Shown piece after piece: positions 38,724-50,979 of a DNA stretch of 64,000 nucleotides. This DNA comes from Anastatus disparis. Its lineage: Eukaryota; Arthropoda; Insecta; Hymenoptera; Eupelmidae. Within the stretch, counting starts at the first letter, position 1. The number at the start of each line of letters is the position of its first letter. Below the pieces are notes generated by a model, which had not been told where the DNA came from, did no database searches, and worked only from the letters and a program-made list of their open reading frames with translations. The DNA lies in contig JAFFSR010000239.1 in the NCBI GenBank assembly GCA_017163975.1, positions 2,418,001 through 2,482,000 of the forward strand, in the 5' to 3' direction. A program made the translations under genes and the position numbers.

Positions 38724-40002
38724 AAGCAAATGAGAGAGAAGGATAAAAAGTAAAAGAAATAATAAAATTGATCGGTATTGGTATAGACAATTACGCTAAT
38801 GGGATTTTTACTACTTTTGGAATGTAATGGATGGTTCGTTTTATACTGATGACACTTTTATTCTTGGAATGTTCCTAGAAACGAAGAGATTTTTAAGAAA
38901 TTCTTTTTTTTTCATCATCATCCTCTATATGTGTATATATAGATAAAATAAAAAGGAATCGGTAATAAAAAAAATCGTGTGAATGGAAGATGTAGATATT
39001 TGAATAACTAATGATATCAATTTTGTAATTAGTTAAATCTATGAATATGTTGTACATATTTTAAAATTTCATCCTATAATTGTATGTGATATAGTTTTTT
39101 CCTCTTTTTTTTCTCTCTGTACATAACTGTAACACTATTATATTACCATAAAACTCATGGAAATGATTGACGATATTCATTCCACGTTAATTGTATTGAC
39201 AAAACTGTATAATTAATTCATTATATTGTGTACCTCGCCATGTTTCGCCTCAAATATATAACTTTGTATATAATTGTAAGTTTATTTGTAATAATAATGT
39301 ATAAAATTTAATATTTAAGAAGTGTATAAAAACTACATTAAAAGATACTTAGAAATGTATTGTCGTTTTTACCTTATTTAGATATATATACCCTTAATAC
39401 ACGTAATAAGCGTCATATGTGCATATACACATATACAGACGTAATGATTTTTCCTATAATTGCGTTTCTTGTAATATTTATTTAACGAGTTATATTATCT
39501 GTTTAAAAGTAGTGATTTGTTTTTAAAAAATTACTTAATTACAGTATAATTAAATTCTAACTTCCTCCTAGCTCGTATATGCAGAATATTTTGTACAATT
39601 TTTACTATGTGCACTAAAAAGACTAATAACGATTGATTAAAAATTATTTGAGATCCATAAAAAAAAAATAGGAAAAATTATAGAAATCGCATTTTGCAAC
39701 ATATCGCAACAATATCCAATCATAAGTGCAATTTCTTACGACCTTGCTAAGCTATATACCAGATGACCGACGTGAATAAGTCAGTTTCTTGTATTGCATC
39801 AATTATCCAAAAGTATTAGTTATTATTACGATTTTTTTTTCGTGAGACAGACGGTGGTATTACGTGTTGTATACTCAAAACCACTGAACATTATCAGAAT
39901 GACAATTTAATTTTCTTATAATCTTCTTTGTTTTGGCATATTATGAAATACAATGTCTACAGTTTTGATGACAAAAAAATTAGCCATAATAAATTCAGTA
40001 AA
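38724..40002. other. 3' UTR of the Tret1-like gene and spacer
   Basis: AT-rich, no frames. The stretch about 38885-38985 resembles 41477-41555 in direct orientation (see findings). The transcript end is not certain. Confidence 0.5.
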
Positions 40003-40190
40003 TATATTTAAATTTATTACAAAATCTACTTTCGTGAGTTAATTTTTTTTATTGTAAATTAAATTGCAAATAAGAATATTTGAATATTATTAAAATAATT
40101 TTTAAAAACATATACCTTATATTCATTAGCTTGTGCTTGTGATAGTATTCAAGAGGTCTCCAGTGGCTCAAGCGGTAGAGTGATGGATTC
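40003..40190. repeat. Inverted duplication, left arm
   Basis: Matches the reverse complement of 41666-41872. Shared landmarks are TCTACTTTCGTGAG, AAATTGCAAATAAGAATATT, TGAATATTATT.AAATAATTTT and TTATATTCATT.GCTTGTG, then the first ~38 bases of a SINE. The arms differ by scattered substitutions and by a ~15-bp gap near the outer end. Confidence 0.85.
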
Positions 40191-40308
40191 GCAACCCGAA
40201 GGCCTGAGTTCGAATCTGGCTCTCGACCATTGTTCACGAACACACTAGAAACTTCCGTCGCTAATTAGCATTGCAATGATAGCTGAAATACAGCGACGAA
40301 ATTTAAAA
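40155..40308 (+). mobile_element. tRNA-derived SINE, copy 4 (internally shortened)
   Basis: Head with A box TGGCTCAAGCGG and B box GTTCGAATCTG, then a body lacking about 25 bases present in copies 1-3, and an intact 3' motif GTCGCTAATTAG ... ACAGCGAC. Its first ~38 bases are inside the inverted duplication. Confidence 0.85.
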
Positions 40309-41665
40309 AAATAATCAAATTGAATAAATTAATTATTTGACTCAATAGAAATTTTTTTTATTAAATCTTAAAATAAATAATACCTGTTATAACTACTATG
40401 AATTCTTTCTTATGAAGAAAATTTAAATAAATAAATTATTAACTTCGAAATCTTCATTACTTAAATTTTTAAAAAAATTTTTATTAAAAATTCGTCTTAT
40501 TTAAAAAAATTCATCTCATTTAAATAAAAAATCGTAAAATATTAAAATAATAATGGCCTCTTGGCCATAAATTAATTTTAAACTTATACAAGTTCAGGAA
40601 AATTTTTCAATTTTTGTATAAGTTTCTCAATGATGTTGAAAATTTACAACTTATCAGTAACAGCTTTCTTTACAGAAATTATAAATTATTTAAATTTATT
40701 ATATTTTGTAACTTACTTTTTTCAAGTCACTCTTCTTTACTTTAACAATGTATACTTTTAATAAATTATGAGGTGGAATTATTACTTTAATATTAAATTT
40801 AATTCAGATGTATTTATTATCTCTAAATTTTCCAAAAAGGAAGAATTTGAAAAAAAAATAAATAAATAAAAAGAAAGTGAATTAACGGTAAAACATATAA
40901 AGATACATTGAAACAAAATAGAAGTAACAAATTATAATAGGAAATCCTAAAGCCAAAAATAAGTTTAGTCTATTTAGTTATGTTGACAAAATAATTTATT
41001 TTATTTTATTTAAGAGGAGATGTAAAAAGTAATTTAAGTTGATCGAAAAAAAGGGAAATAAAAGTGTAATCAAAAAGAAAGAATAACAAAAAACTTGCTT
41101 TAAAATGAAAATATTATAAAAAGAAAAGAAAGTTGAAAAAATAAGTTATTAGTTTATTTTTTTATTATTTTTTTAAATAGCGTAAATAAAAAGAATTCTA
41201 ATGTGATGGAAAAAAAGTAGTTAATAAGGTTATTATAAATTAATAGTATGAAAAAGAATATTAAATTTTTGCTCATGTAAAAATGTAGGCGAAATACGAT
41301 TTACAAATTGAATAGAAGTATGAGAAAATGTTTAAAAGACAAATGTAATTTTTTAAGGTTTGGAATGAAGATTACCATGTTAATATAAATAAAATAATAA
41401 CAAATACAATTTAAAAAATTTTTTTTATTCAATAAATTTAATTTTGATGTATAAAAATAACACCGTATTTTTCGGAAATTTCTTTTTCATCGTCATTTTC
41501 TGTATGTTTACATAGATGAAATGAAAAGAAACTGGTAATGAAAAAACATGAATTTATAAAAAATCTATTAAGAAAATTGATTCAAGTTGATTTAAAAAAT
41601 ATGTACAACTCTTTCATCTACGAAATTTAAATGAAAATTTGAATGAAATTTGAATTTGAAAATTT
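40309..41665. other. Spacer between inverted arms
   Basis: About 1.36 kb of very AT-rich DNA with long A-rich runs and no frames. It is the loop between the two arms of the inverted duplication. Confidence 0.6.
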
Positions 41666-41872
41666 GTTGCGTATCCATCACTCTACCGATTGAGCCACTG
41701 GAGATTTCTCAAATGCTTTCATATCACAAGCAAATGAATATAAGATATACATTTTTAAAAATTATTTGAATAATATTCAAATATTCTTATTTGCAATTTA
41801 ATTTAAAAAAAAAAATTATCTCACGAAAGTAGATGAAAGAATTGAAAGAAAATATAATTTAAATATATTATT
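41666..41872. repeat. Inverted duplication, right arm, including a SINE 5' fragment
   Basis: Reverse complement of 40003-40190. The SINE portion (41666-41706, minus orientation) stops at the anticodon-arm region, so only a truncated SINE head was duplicated with its left flank. The arm ends about 25 bp from the DBR1 stop codon, so it probably lies in the DBR1 3' UTR. Confidence 0.85.
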
Positions 41873-41896
41873 AACATTCTAAAATTCAATGTGTTG

Positions 41897-43895
41897 CTAC
41901 GTAACACATTCAGTATCGGTATAAATTGCTTGATTCCGTCGTTTGAATTTCTTAAAATCTGGTCCAGCTTTTGCACCTGCAAAAAAAAAATAAATCAATA
42001 ATAGATATTGAAAGAATCAAAAAAATGTTTAAGGTTTAATACTAACCAGTAGATGATTCATTTTCGATCTCATCAAAACTCCTAGAACTTTTTGAAGAAC
42101 TGTTATTTTCAGTTTGTGTCTGAGAATCTTCTTCATAATCCGGCAAAAGAGAACTTTCATTTTTAGGGGATGGTAACTTTAGAGAAGACTTTGATAACTT
42201 TGAAAAATTTGACGAAGAACTGCCTTGCTTTTGCGAATCATCTTCGTTATTTGATAAAGTACTCTTATCACCTTTGGGATCTGGTAATCTTAATGGAGTC
42301 ATCGCTAACCTCTGTTGTATATTTGGTAAAGGACTAATTTCGTTTTGTTTTTGAGGATCATCATTACTGTCATCATTTATTGAAATAGTACTCCCACTTT
42401 TGGGAGCTGGTAATTTTAACGGAGTCATGGGCAATCTTGATTTTAAACTGGGAGAAGTGTCAACTATAAAACTAGATGTTTGTTCATCATCCGAAGAGTA
42501 AGATAAATCAGTACAAAGATCGTTTTGTGTTGATGGTGTATCTGGCGTTGAAAATGAAGAAGTATTTATATTATTTTCACTTTCGTCAACAACACCAGAT
42601 ATAATTTTCAACAAAGCAAAAGGATCATCTATTCCAAGTTTGTTACAAAATTCAGTTGTTTGATCATTAACAATCAAATTTGGTTGTTTAAATTGCTTAT
42701 TTCGTGATTCAGGGTCATAAGGTTCAACTGATTTTTTGAAATTTAAAGGTACTGTCAAATCATAATTAAGCTTATGATGTATTCTTTCTTTTTCTTCATC
42801 AGTTGGTGTAAAATTCCATCTACCTTGATGAACAGGTCCTGGCATATAGCAAATGCTATTTTTTATACTTAATAAATGATTCGTCAAAAATAATATTGTA
42901 AGCCATTCTAAATCGTATGAAAGTTTAATTGGTAAACTTTGGTCATGTTCTACTTCAACTATCTGCAAAAATTTTCTCCTTGGTAAACATTTATCTAATG
43001 CTAAAAACTTTGTAGCTTTTGAATTATCCTCTTTTGGAACAACAGCTGCAAACTTACAATGTAAATGTGCAGAAAACCAATGACAAGGATAATGGTGTTT
43101 CAATAATTCCATAGCTGGTGGACTACCAAGACTATTGCTTTCAATATCATCTCTATAATAACATAAACAAAGAATAATTTATATTTTTTTCTATTTAAAT
43201 TTAATATTTGTTGATGTAATAAAAAAAACTTACTTGAGAAAACCTTTTTTCCTAAGTAACATTTTAACATTGCCATAATCCGTTATTCCCAATGGCCAAT
43301 CATGGGTTAGAAAAACATCTATATTGCTTGAAATCTGTTTCAATCTAAATATTTCTAAGTTTCTTATATGATAAGCACTACGTATTGAGCTGTCATTATA
43401 TGGTGGAAATTCGTAATGACCTTTCATTAAATCATGACTTTTGAAGATTCCTGATAAACCTGCTATTCTTACTCCAGCAACATTTATAACGTTAGCATAA
43501 CCTAGATAATAAATATTTGGTGCAGCCCAACCACCATATGCTAATTCTTGAAGATGATTTGATGCTTCATGATTTCCACCAATGAAAATTGTTAGACAAG
43601 GGGCTACTTTTTCACCTGTATAATATCTGTAAACAATTGAAAAACATTTATGAAGATTATACTTAAATTAAAAATAAATCGATAAAAATTGTACTTACTT
43701 GTAAAATGTGCCCATGTCTTTATATTTGTCTGGCACAGCCATACATTTTAGGTCTTTCAAATTTCTTGTTGCCTGAAAATCTCCACAGCAAAGAAGTAAA
43801 TCAACTTTTTTACCATCGATTTTTTCAGACTCGATAATAGCATCGTAAATAATTTCTAATTCGCCGTGAGCACAGCCTTCCACTGCTATTCTCAT
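41897..43895 (-). CDS. DBR1: Lariat debranching enzyme
   Basis: Metallophosphoesterase that hydrolyses the 2'-5' branch of intron lariats in the nucleus. Four exons: 43895-43699, 43626-43234, 43152-42047, 41976-41897; 1776 nt, 591 residues. The metal and catalytic motifs are in register with the human enzyme: GCAHGE 7-12 (Cys8, His10), GDF with Asp39, GGNHE with Asn84-His85, HDW with His174, and SAHLH with His226 and His228. The debranching-enzyme C-terminal domain follows ([11 protein letters not shown]). The last third is disordered and has three imperfect copies of a TPLKLPxPK unit followed by Ser/Asp/Gln-rich sequence. The terminal exon is short (80 nt) and basic (KKFKRRN). Tail-to-tail with the sugar transporter. 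Confidence 0.97.
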
Positions 43896-45578
43896 TTTTT
43901 ATTTTACAATTATAAATATTAACTATTTAAAAATTACACTAAATATTCAATTATTTAGGATTAATTCATTTTAATTTATGTTATTATTAACATATAAACA
44001 ATTGCAATTTTAAAACCTAACCTATAACAACAAACATGCGCAAATATAGCCAAGCGCAGTTTACAAAAATTTGACGTCTGATCCGATTGTTACGACATAA
44101 AAGAACAAACTATGATAGACTACCTTCCGTACCTTCTCGATAGTTGATGCTAACTCGATCGGTTGCTCTAGAGAATTTAAGCAAAATTTGAACTAAATTT
44201 AAAATTTTTGTTAAGAAAATTTAATGAAACATTATCTGATTAGAAACTATGCTCAAGGAATTTAGAAATGCGAATTTACTTTGAAGATTTAATATGTAAT
44301 TATATCGAAGGGTACTGTTAGATGTTCAAAAGAGATGTGATTGAAGAATTCTAAATTTTTTTCCTTTTATCTTTTTTTTTATATAATATCTGAAATAAAA
44401 ATACCTTTCTTCAGGTCCGTCAATTACTTTTATAATTAAAAATTTCACTTAATATTTTCAATATAAGAATAGAAAAAATCTTAATCTCGACATTTTCACT
44501 AATAACATAATCCGGGTATCCTTTTAATGCAGGTATAAAGATTTAAGAATGTAAAATTAATTTATTGTTTTATTACCTTGGTATGTGTAGGAATTTGTCT
44601 ATCTTTAATATTCTAAATTTATTACTTTTTTCCTAAATTTTCGTTGATTATATACAAAAAGGGTACAAAATTCGGTTTCTTAACGGATTAAAAAAATTCA
44701 GTATTTACACCCCCCTTGCCATAGTTCAACTTTGTTATTTCTACATAACGGTCCGTTTTATTTGAACGGGATTATCACTTATTATTTATTTACAGTATTT
44801 ATTAATGATGTAAATTTTAATTAATTGTTTTATTGATGGTAATATCCTCAATCAATTTTATTGAACCTCATAAATAGTTAGTAAGTTTCTCATCTATGTA
44901 TTTGACATTATTTGTTATAATCCGTCGATTCAAAAAACACGCGTGAAATGTAATAATTTCATAAATTAAAAAAATATTTATAAACAGGCATTAATATTTT
45001 CCTACTGAATTACTATTAATGACTTTCGTGATGAAATATTCGACTCTTATATTTTTAATACAAGGGTGGAAAAAATCACATAAAAGCTTTGTCATTTTCA
45101 CTGATTAAATAATCCAGGTATGCTTCTAATGCTAATATAATAAATAAAAATTAAAGTATGTAAAACTTATGTATTGCACACTAATAGAGAATTTAGTATA
45201 GTAGTTTTTGTAGTCAATATAATCGCTTTTCTCTTGCTGAAAATATTTATAGAATATATTGTATTACAAAATTAAAATTATATTTAAATGACTTTATGTG
45301 CTCCCCAGGTAGAAAAATCCATTAACCGTATTTAAAAAGGGATTAAATGAGATATTTAATCGGTTCTTAAATAGTTATGCTCGTATACAGTGTTTTTATT
45401 ATTTTTTATTAATCTGAATATAATATCATAAGATCAATGACTTATAAATAAAAAATTCCAAGGGAAAAGAACATGTAATTTATTAGATAAAAAATTTTTT
45501 CACCGGAAAATTATAACTTAAAACGTGCTTAAAAATAAAATTTTTTAAATAGAATGTTTTTTGATAAAATTACATTAA
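43896..45578. other. DBR1 upstream region and spacer
   Basis: The DBR1 5' UTR and promoter are probably within 43896-44170. The remainder is AT-rich with no frames and no recognised repeat. Confidence 0.5.
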
Positions 45579-45703
45579 GGTAAGTGTCCCAGTGCCTGGA
45601 TACCTGAAAAATTGTATACCACCCCAATAACTGCGAAACAGGTAAACCCGTGTCCAGTTATTGGGTACCATTCTTAAGGTATCCAAAGAATAGGACACTT
45701 ACT
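45579..45703. mobile_element. Hairpin MITE, copy 2
   Basis: A 125-bp palindrome whose ends are GGTAAGTGTCC and GGACACTTACT, flanked on both sides by TTAA (45575-45578 and 45704-45707). Inner arms (GGATACCT, GGTACC/ACCACCCCAATAACTG and inverse) match copy 1 at 27889-28010. It is better preserved than copy 1. TTAA target duplication is the habit of piggyBac-type elements, but the ends are not a piggyBac sequence I recognise. Confidence 0.8.
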
Positions 45704-47184
45704 TTAATTTTACTTTAATTAACAAAAATAGGATTTTTAAATAATTTTTTAATTAAAATTTCATTAATTTAATAATTAAATTCTTAATAATAAAGTAACA
45801 AACATCTTTTTTTATCAAAACAAGAATATACAATAACATTTTTTATGTGTGTTGTAAAGAAGATATATTACTCATGACGACATTTGGTTAAAACATGTAA
45901 TTGTAAATGTGTATTATAAATCACAAAAGTAATTTCATGTCAAACTCGAAAATTTTTCATTTTCCTTTCAAAAAACTTGTTACTAATAGCATTATAAAAC
46001 TTCGGTTTTCTTATTTTTTTTATGAATACTGTAAGAATTATGTTTTCGAGACATAAAAGTATTATATAAAAAATTATTTGTGATTTCGAAAATAAAACTT
46101 ATTTATTATTTAAATAAAGATTAAGTTTAGATTTTGATTGAATTTACTTGTTTAAAATAATAGGATATATTGAATTTCTTAAATTTCCAATCGCATAAAA
46201 TTATGTTAAACGATTTCATATTGTGCATAATTTTCCATAATTTTGTTAAATAGCGTTAATTGAACACCATTTAATATTATAATTTCAGATTTTATAAAAA
46301 ATTTGGTATAATTTTTAGAAATGAAATGAATATTTTTTAAAGATTACAAAAAACCAAAATATTAGAAGTAAAAATCACTGTATTAGAATCTCTTAAAAAT
46401 GTTTCATAGCATTCCTATATAGACACCTGCATCTTGAGCAAAAGTTAACACTCTCACTATGGCTCAGATAGTAACATACCTTTTTTTTCTCCAAGAAAAT
46501 GCATTATATTTTTAATAATAATCCAATGAGTAATTTTTTTAATTTGATGTCAAAAATAATGTTTTATAGAATAAAAAAGTAATAATTAAAAAACTAAAAC
46601 TATAAATCAAGGCTAATGTAAGTAATAAGAAACTCGAACGATTTTTAACATCAAACTATTGAAATTTGATACTTTAAATTTCGCGGTAAAAAACTCTGTT
46701 TCACGCGTTCCTTTGGTCAAACTAAAAACTGGACGTTCCAGTAATATCCAGTCAGTCCAGTTTCCAGCTCCAGCATAATATTTCATTTATTTTTTAATGA
46801 ATATTAATTTTTCAATTCCACATTCCACATCTAAATCTTAACCAAATAACATATATATTATTCAATGGAATTCAATTTATTATCATATTATTAAAAGATC
46901 ACGACTAGCCGAGAATGTATATACGTCTACACCTATACGTGTGAGAAATTTTGTGGAGGGGAATGTATTGCATTATCTTTTTGACCTTCAAACGTTTTAT
47001 CGGTTATAAGTGAGAGGAGCTTACGAGCAATTTTCCAGTAGCAAGTCTACTACTTAAGACTTAAACAAGACAATATAGAATTTTTTTCTTTTTCTATCTC
47101 GCGTGATCGTAACGAGAAAAAAAGAAGAAGAGCTTGACTAATTTCTTAGGTCGTTGAGTGTATTATTTGGAGCGTAAAAGAAAA
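45704..47184. other. Spacer and MDH1 promoter/5' UTR
   Basis: AT-rich, no frames. The last ~250 bases are less AT-rich and should contain the malate dehydrogenase promoter and 5' UTR. A CCAG-rich patch lies at 46730-46775. Confidence 0.5.
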
Positions 47185-49179
47185 ATGGTAAGATTTGCTT
47201 TTTTCATGAACATTATAGTTGTAAATAACTTTCAAAAATTTCTACTTTATTTCTAATGAGGTCATGCCGGCTAATGAAACTCACGGATTTTAACGGCTTA
47301 TTCATATTACCGCTATTTACTAATTTTTTTAATTCTAAACATTTTAATGCATTTATTATATAAAAAATAGATACATTTTTTAAATTAAATGATTAATAAA
47401 TTCTCTCATTGCTCATCTCTTATTCTACGATTTAAATCTCCACTATATATAGTTATACAATCGTACGATCATACGACGTGCAATCAGTAGGCCTTTTTTT
47501 ACTTTACATCTTATTTTATTTTGACTCGTTAATTAAAAGTAATTGGAAAATTTCTATAAATAGTTTTGCGGACAGGATAAGTGGTCTTGCGTAATCACGT
47601 GAACGTTGTATGTTATAGTTGCTTTTTTTATCAGTATTTACACTGGTTTGAAATTTTTTTTCTCTCTTGTTAGGAATTTGGCTACTTTTGCATACTATAA
47701 CATTTCTTTAATTCATTCCTTAATGTGTCCAAGCATGAATGCTAATAATAAAGGCAATGGAACTATAGAACAGTTGAATGAACAAGCAACATGATATCAA
47801 TGAAATGATATATTGATTGCTATTTTTATAGTAAAAATATTTTAATTGATTATTTTGAAATATAACTATAATTTTAAGATCTTATAAATGAATTCTTTAT
47901 TTCTTTTAGCCTGAACCAATCAATGTTGTTGTTACTGGAGCAGCTGGGCAAATTGCCTACTCTCTACTATACCAGTTAGCTGCTGGATCAGTATTTGGTC
48001 CAGAACAACCAATTAATTTAAGATTGCTCGATATCCCTCAAATGATGGGTGTTCTTCAAGGAGTAGTAATGGAACTTGAAGATCTTGCTCTGCCACTTCT
48101 TAAAGGTCACTTTTTAAATTCATTTCTGTTTTTTCTTTTTTTTTAAAGCAAATATTAAATAGTTTTTATTGATATTTAATTGACACATTTTGATAATATC
48201 TTTGATAATTTTTAGATGTTTTGCCAACTGATAATCCAGAGCCAGCATTCAGAGATGCAGAGGCTGTATTTCTAGTAGGATCAATGCCTCGTAGAGAGGG
48301 TATGGAACGAAAAGATCTTTTGGCTGCCAATGTTAAAATTTTCAAAGTTCAAGGAGAAGCACTTGACAAATATGCAAAGAAGAATGTTAAAGTTTTAGTT
48401 GTTGGTAATCCAGCCAATACAAATGCCTTAATATGTTCACACTATGCCCCTTCTATACCAAAACAGAACTTTACAGCCATGACAAGGCTTGACCAAAACA
48501 GAGCACAAAGTGCTTTAGCCCAACGTTTAGGAGTTGGGGTAAAATCTACTATTATTTTTTATTATATTTTTTAATAGTTTTTATATTTATTTTTTTATTT
48601 TATTTTGTATCTTAGGTTGAAAATGTAAAAAATGTTATAATCTGGGGAAATCATAGTTCAACTCAATATCCAGATGCTGCTCATGCTACAGTGGAAATAA
48701 ATGGAGCTACCAAACCTGTTCCTCAAGCTGTAAATGATGACAAATGGTTGAATGAAGATTTTGTAAAAAAAATTCAAGTACGTGGAGCAGCTGTAATTGC
48801 TGCAAGAAAAATGTCATCAGCCATGTCAGCTGCGAAAGCTGCAGGTGATCACATGCGTGATTGGTGGATCGGAACAAAACCTGGTCAATTCGTAAGCATG
48901 GGAGTTGTGTCTGATGGAAGTTATGGAATACCAAAAGATATTTGTTTTTCATTACCTGTAACAATTCAAGACAAACAATACAAAATTGTTCAAGTATGTA
49001 TTAAATATGCATAAATTTGAAAAGTAATGAAAGATTTTGTAAAAATTAAATATAAAAAAATTATAATTTTTTATTTTTAGGGTCTGAATATTAATAGTTT
49101 TGCGAGATCAAAACTAGATATAACTGCCAAAGAATTAGAAGAAGAACGAGCTGAAGCTAACTCGGTACTCCAACAGTGA
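47185..49179 (+). CDS. MDH1: Malate dehydrogenase, cytoplasmic
   Basis: NAD-dependent interconversion of malate and oxaloacetate in the cytosol, part of the malate-aspartate shuttle. Five coding exons: 47185-47187, 47910-48105, 48216-48538, 48616-48993, 49081-49179; 999 nt, 332 residues, the usual family length. The start codon alone makes up the coding part of exon 1 (ATG directly followed by GTAAGA). NAD-binding GAAGQIA 11-17, substrate-binding GSMPRREGM, catalytic Asp159 (RLDQNR, with Arg162) and catalytic His187 in [10 protein letters not shown] are all present. No mitochondrial presequence, which with the [11 protein letters not shown] start marks the cytosolic form. Exon 2 has a weak GTCACT donor. 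A poly(A) signal AATAAA lies at 49722-49727. Confidence 0.98.
47188..47909 (+). other. MDH1 intron 1
   Basis: A 722-bp phase-0 intron between the start codon and the rest of the protein. A 62-codon open frame inside (47606-47794) has no protein character. No other feature. Confidence 0.8.
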
Positions 49180-50979
49180 CTAGATGGTAGCAAAAACGAA
49201 AATAATTTTGAACAAAAGACAATATCTAAATTGTAAAGAGCCCTTGTAGAATACTTACGACTGCTGTGATTCGAGATAACAAATAATTATTCAAAATTAT
49301 ATTAATTAACGACTCATGAATTGTTGGGCCAAGACGGCACACATATTGTGTGGACCTTGACCACCAAGTGGATTTAGCAATTTTCATTTGGTTATAAAAT
49401 ATACATGGAACTTGGGAATATTCTACAGATATTAATAAAAACTCGTTAATCGTATTATATTTTGTTTTATTTTTTTTCCTAAAACTTGATACAGCAGAAA
49501 AAATATGTGCATTGGTATAATAATTATTAACATGTAGTAATAACATGTTGCTAATTAGAATTAAATGTCTCGAATATTTTATATTTGTTCTCTTTAACAA
49601 ATTATATTATGTAAATCAAAAAATAATGTAAATTTTACATATTTTTTTAATCTATAGATTTATTTTTAAAATCTTTGTAGCATTGTTGCAATCAATATTG
49701 TCATAACATCGTTTATTTTGAAATAAAACTATTCTGTATCAAGCTCAAAAATTGTATTGAACCTTTCATAAATGGACAATCTCCGCAAACTCTTATGATA
49801 ATTTTAACTTGATGTAGGTTTTCTTTACGTTGGCAAAAGTTAGTTAATTAAATATTTCTATTTTGTTTTTTTTTTTCTAAAGATGTATATGTATTTATAT
49901 TGACTGCTTACAAAATTAACTTATAATAATAAAAATAATATTTGACAATAACGTATTTCCATTTATTCTTCTCTCCCCAAAAACTTGATACAACAATATT
50001 CATAATATAATAATATTAATAATAATAATTTACATCGTCGTAGTAGCAACTATTTTTTTTAAATTTCGACGCTGTGTTAATATTTGCTCTCTTTCTCTCA
50101 CACATTTGTATAATCTTCATCATTCTTTCAACACAGTTCGTGCTGACATTCTTGATGCAAGTATACATACTTCTGTCGGCCCAATTTCATTACAGATATA
50201 TAAATAGTCTATTGTAAAGATAAGGAGTAGCAATTATTAGTATTAACATGATCAAGTACACTCCAATTTATAGCAACACTCAAAAATTTGACGTTACACA
50301 TTCACTAGATTTTTATATTATTGATCATCAAAAACGTTCATTGAATACAGCATAAAAATTTTTTTGAGCCTTAAAACGCACGAACTTAATCTGGTAACAT
50401 CTTAATGTTTATTTTGTAATTATTTGTGATGTTTGGTTGGCTTAATTATCCCATTTCTTTTCCTTTTAAAAGCTATTAAATTATAATTATCATTTTTTAA
50501 TTATAAATTCGCCCAAAACTCGTAATAAATGTACGTATTTCTATTATTAAAAATAAGCATAGGATTATTAGCAAGAAAAGGGGGATGTTCGCGCTGGTCA
50601 AGGTATTTTACAAAAATCGACTGTCAGTAGTAATATGGACGAGTTTTACGGTTTATATTTATTTCCGTAAGCGTAGAAAAATCACCCACTATATAGCCTG
50701 TTGCTATAAACGATTCTTTCAACACACGCACATCAATTAACACATTTTCATTATTGGAGACACTTGAAATTTAACGATAAGGAGAAATTACCGTGTGTAA
50801 AATGTGCTCATGTACATGCACGTACATAAAATACATTGTACATCAAGTCAAGAAAACAAAACTTGATGTATCTTTGCTTCGTATTTTATACTATTTCCTA
50901 TTCTTTCTTCAAGGTATACAAAAAGATTATCCAACACTTTGAATATTATTGAAATAATAATATTTTTCACAAAAAGTTT
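49180..50979. other. Convergent 3' region of MDH1 and HECTD1
   Basis: MDH1 and HECTD1 are tail to tail over 1.8 kb. The left part is MDH1 3' UTR with AATAAA at 49722. The right part is presumably HECTD1 3' UTR. No frames or repeats beyond short AT runs. Confidence 0.6.

Noticed and set aside
49226..49600. Minus-strand 124-codon frame in the MDH1 3' UTR
   Set aside because: No homology, no splice or promoter context, AT-driven composition.
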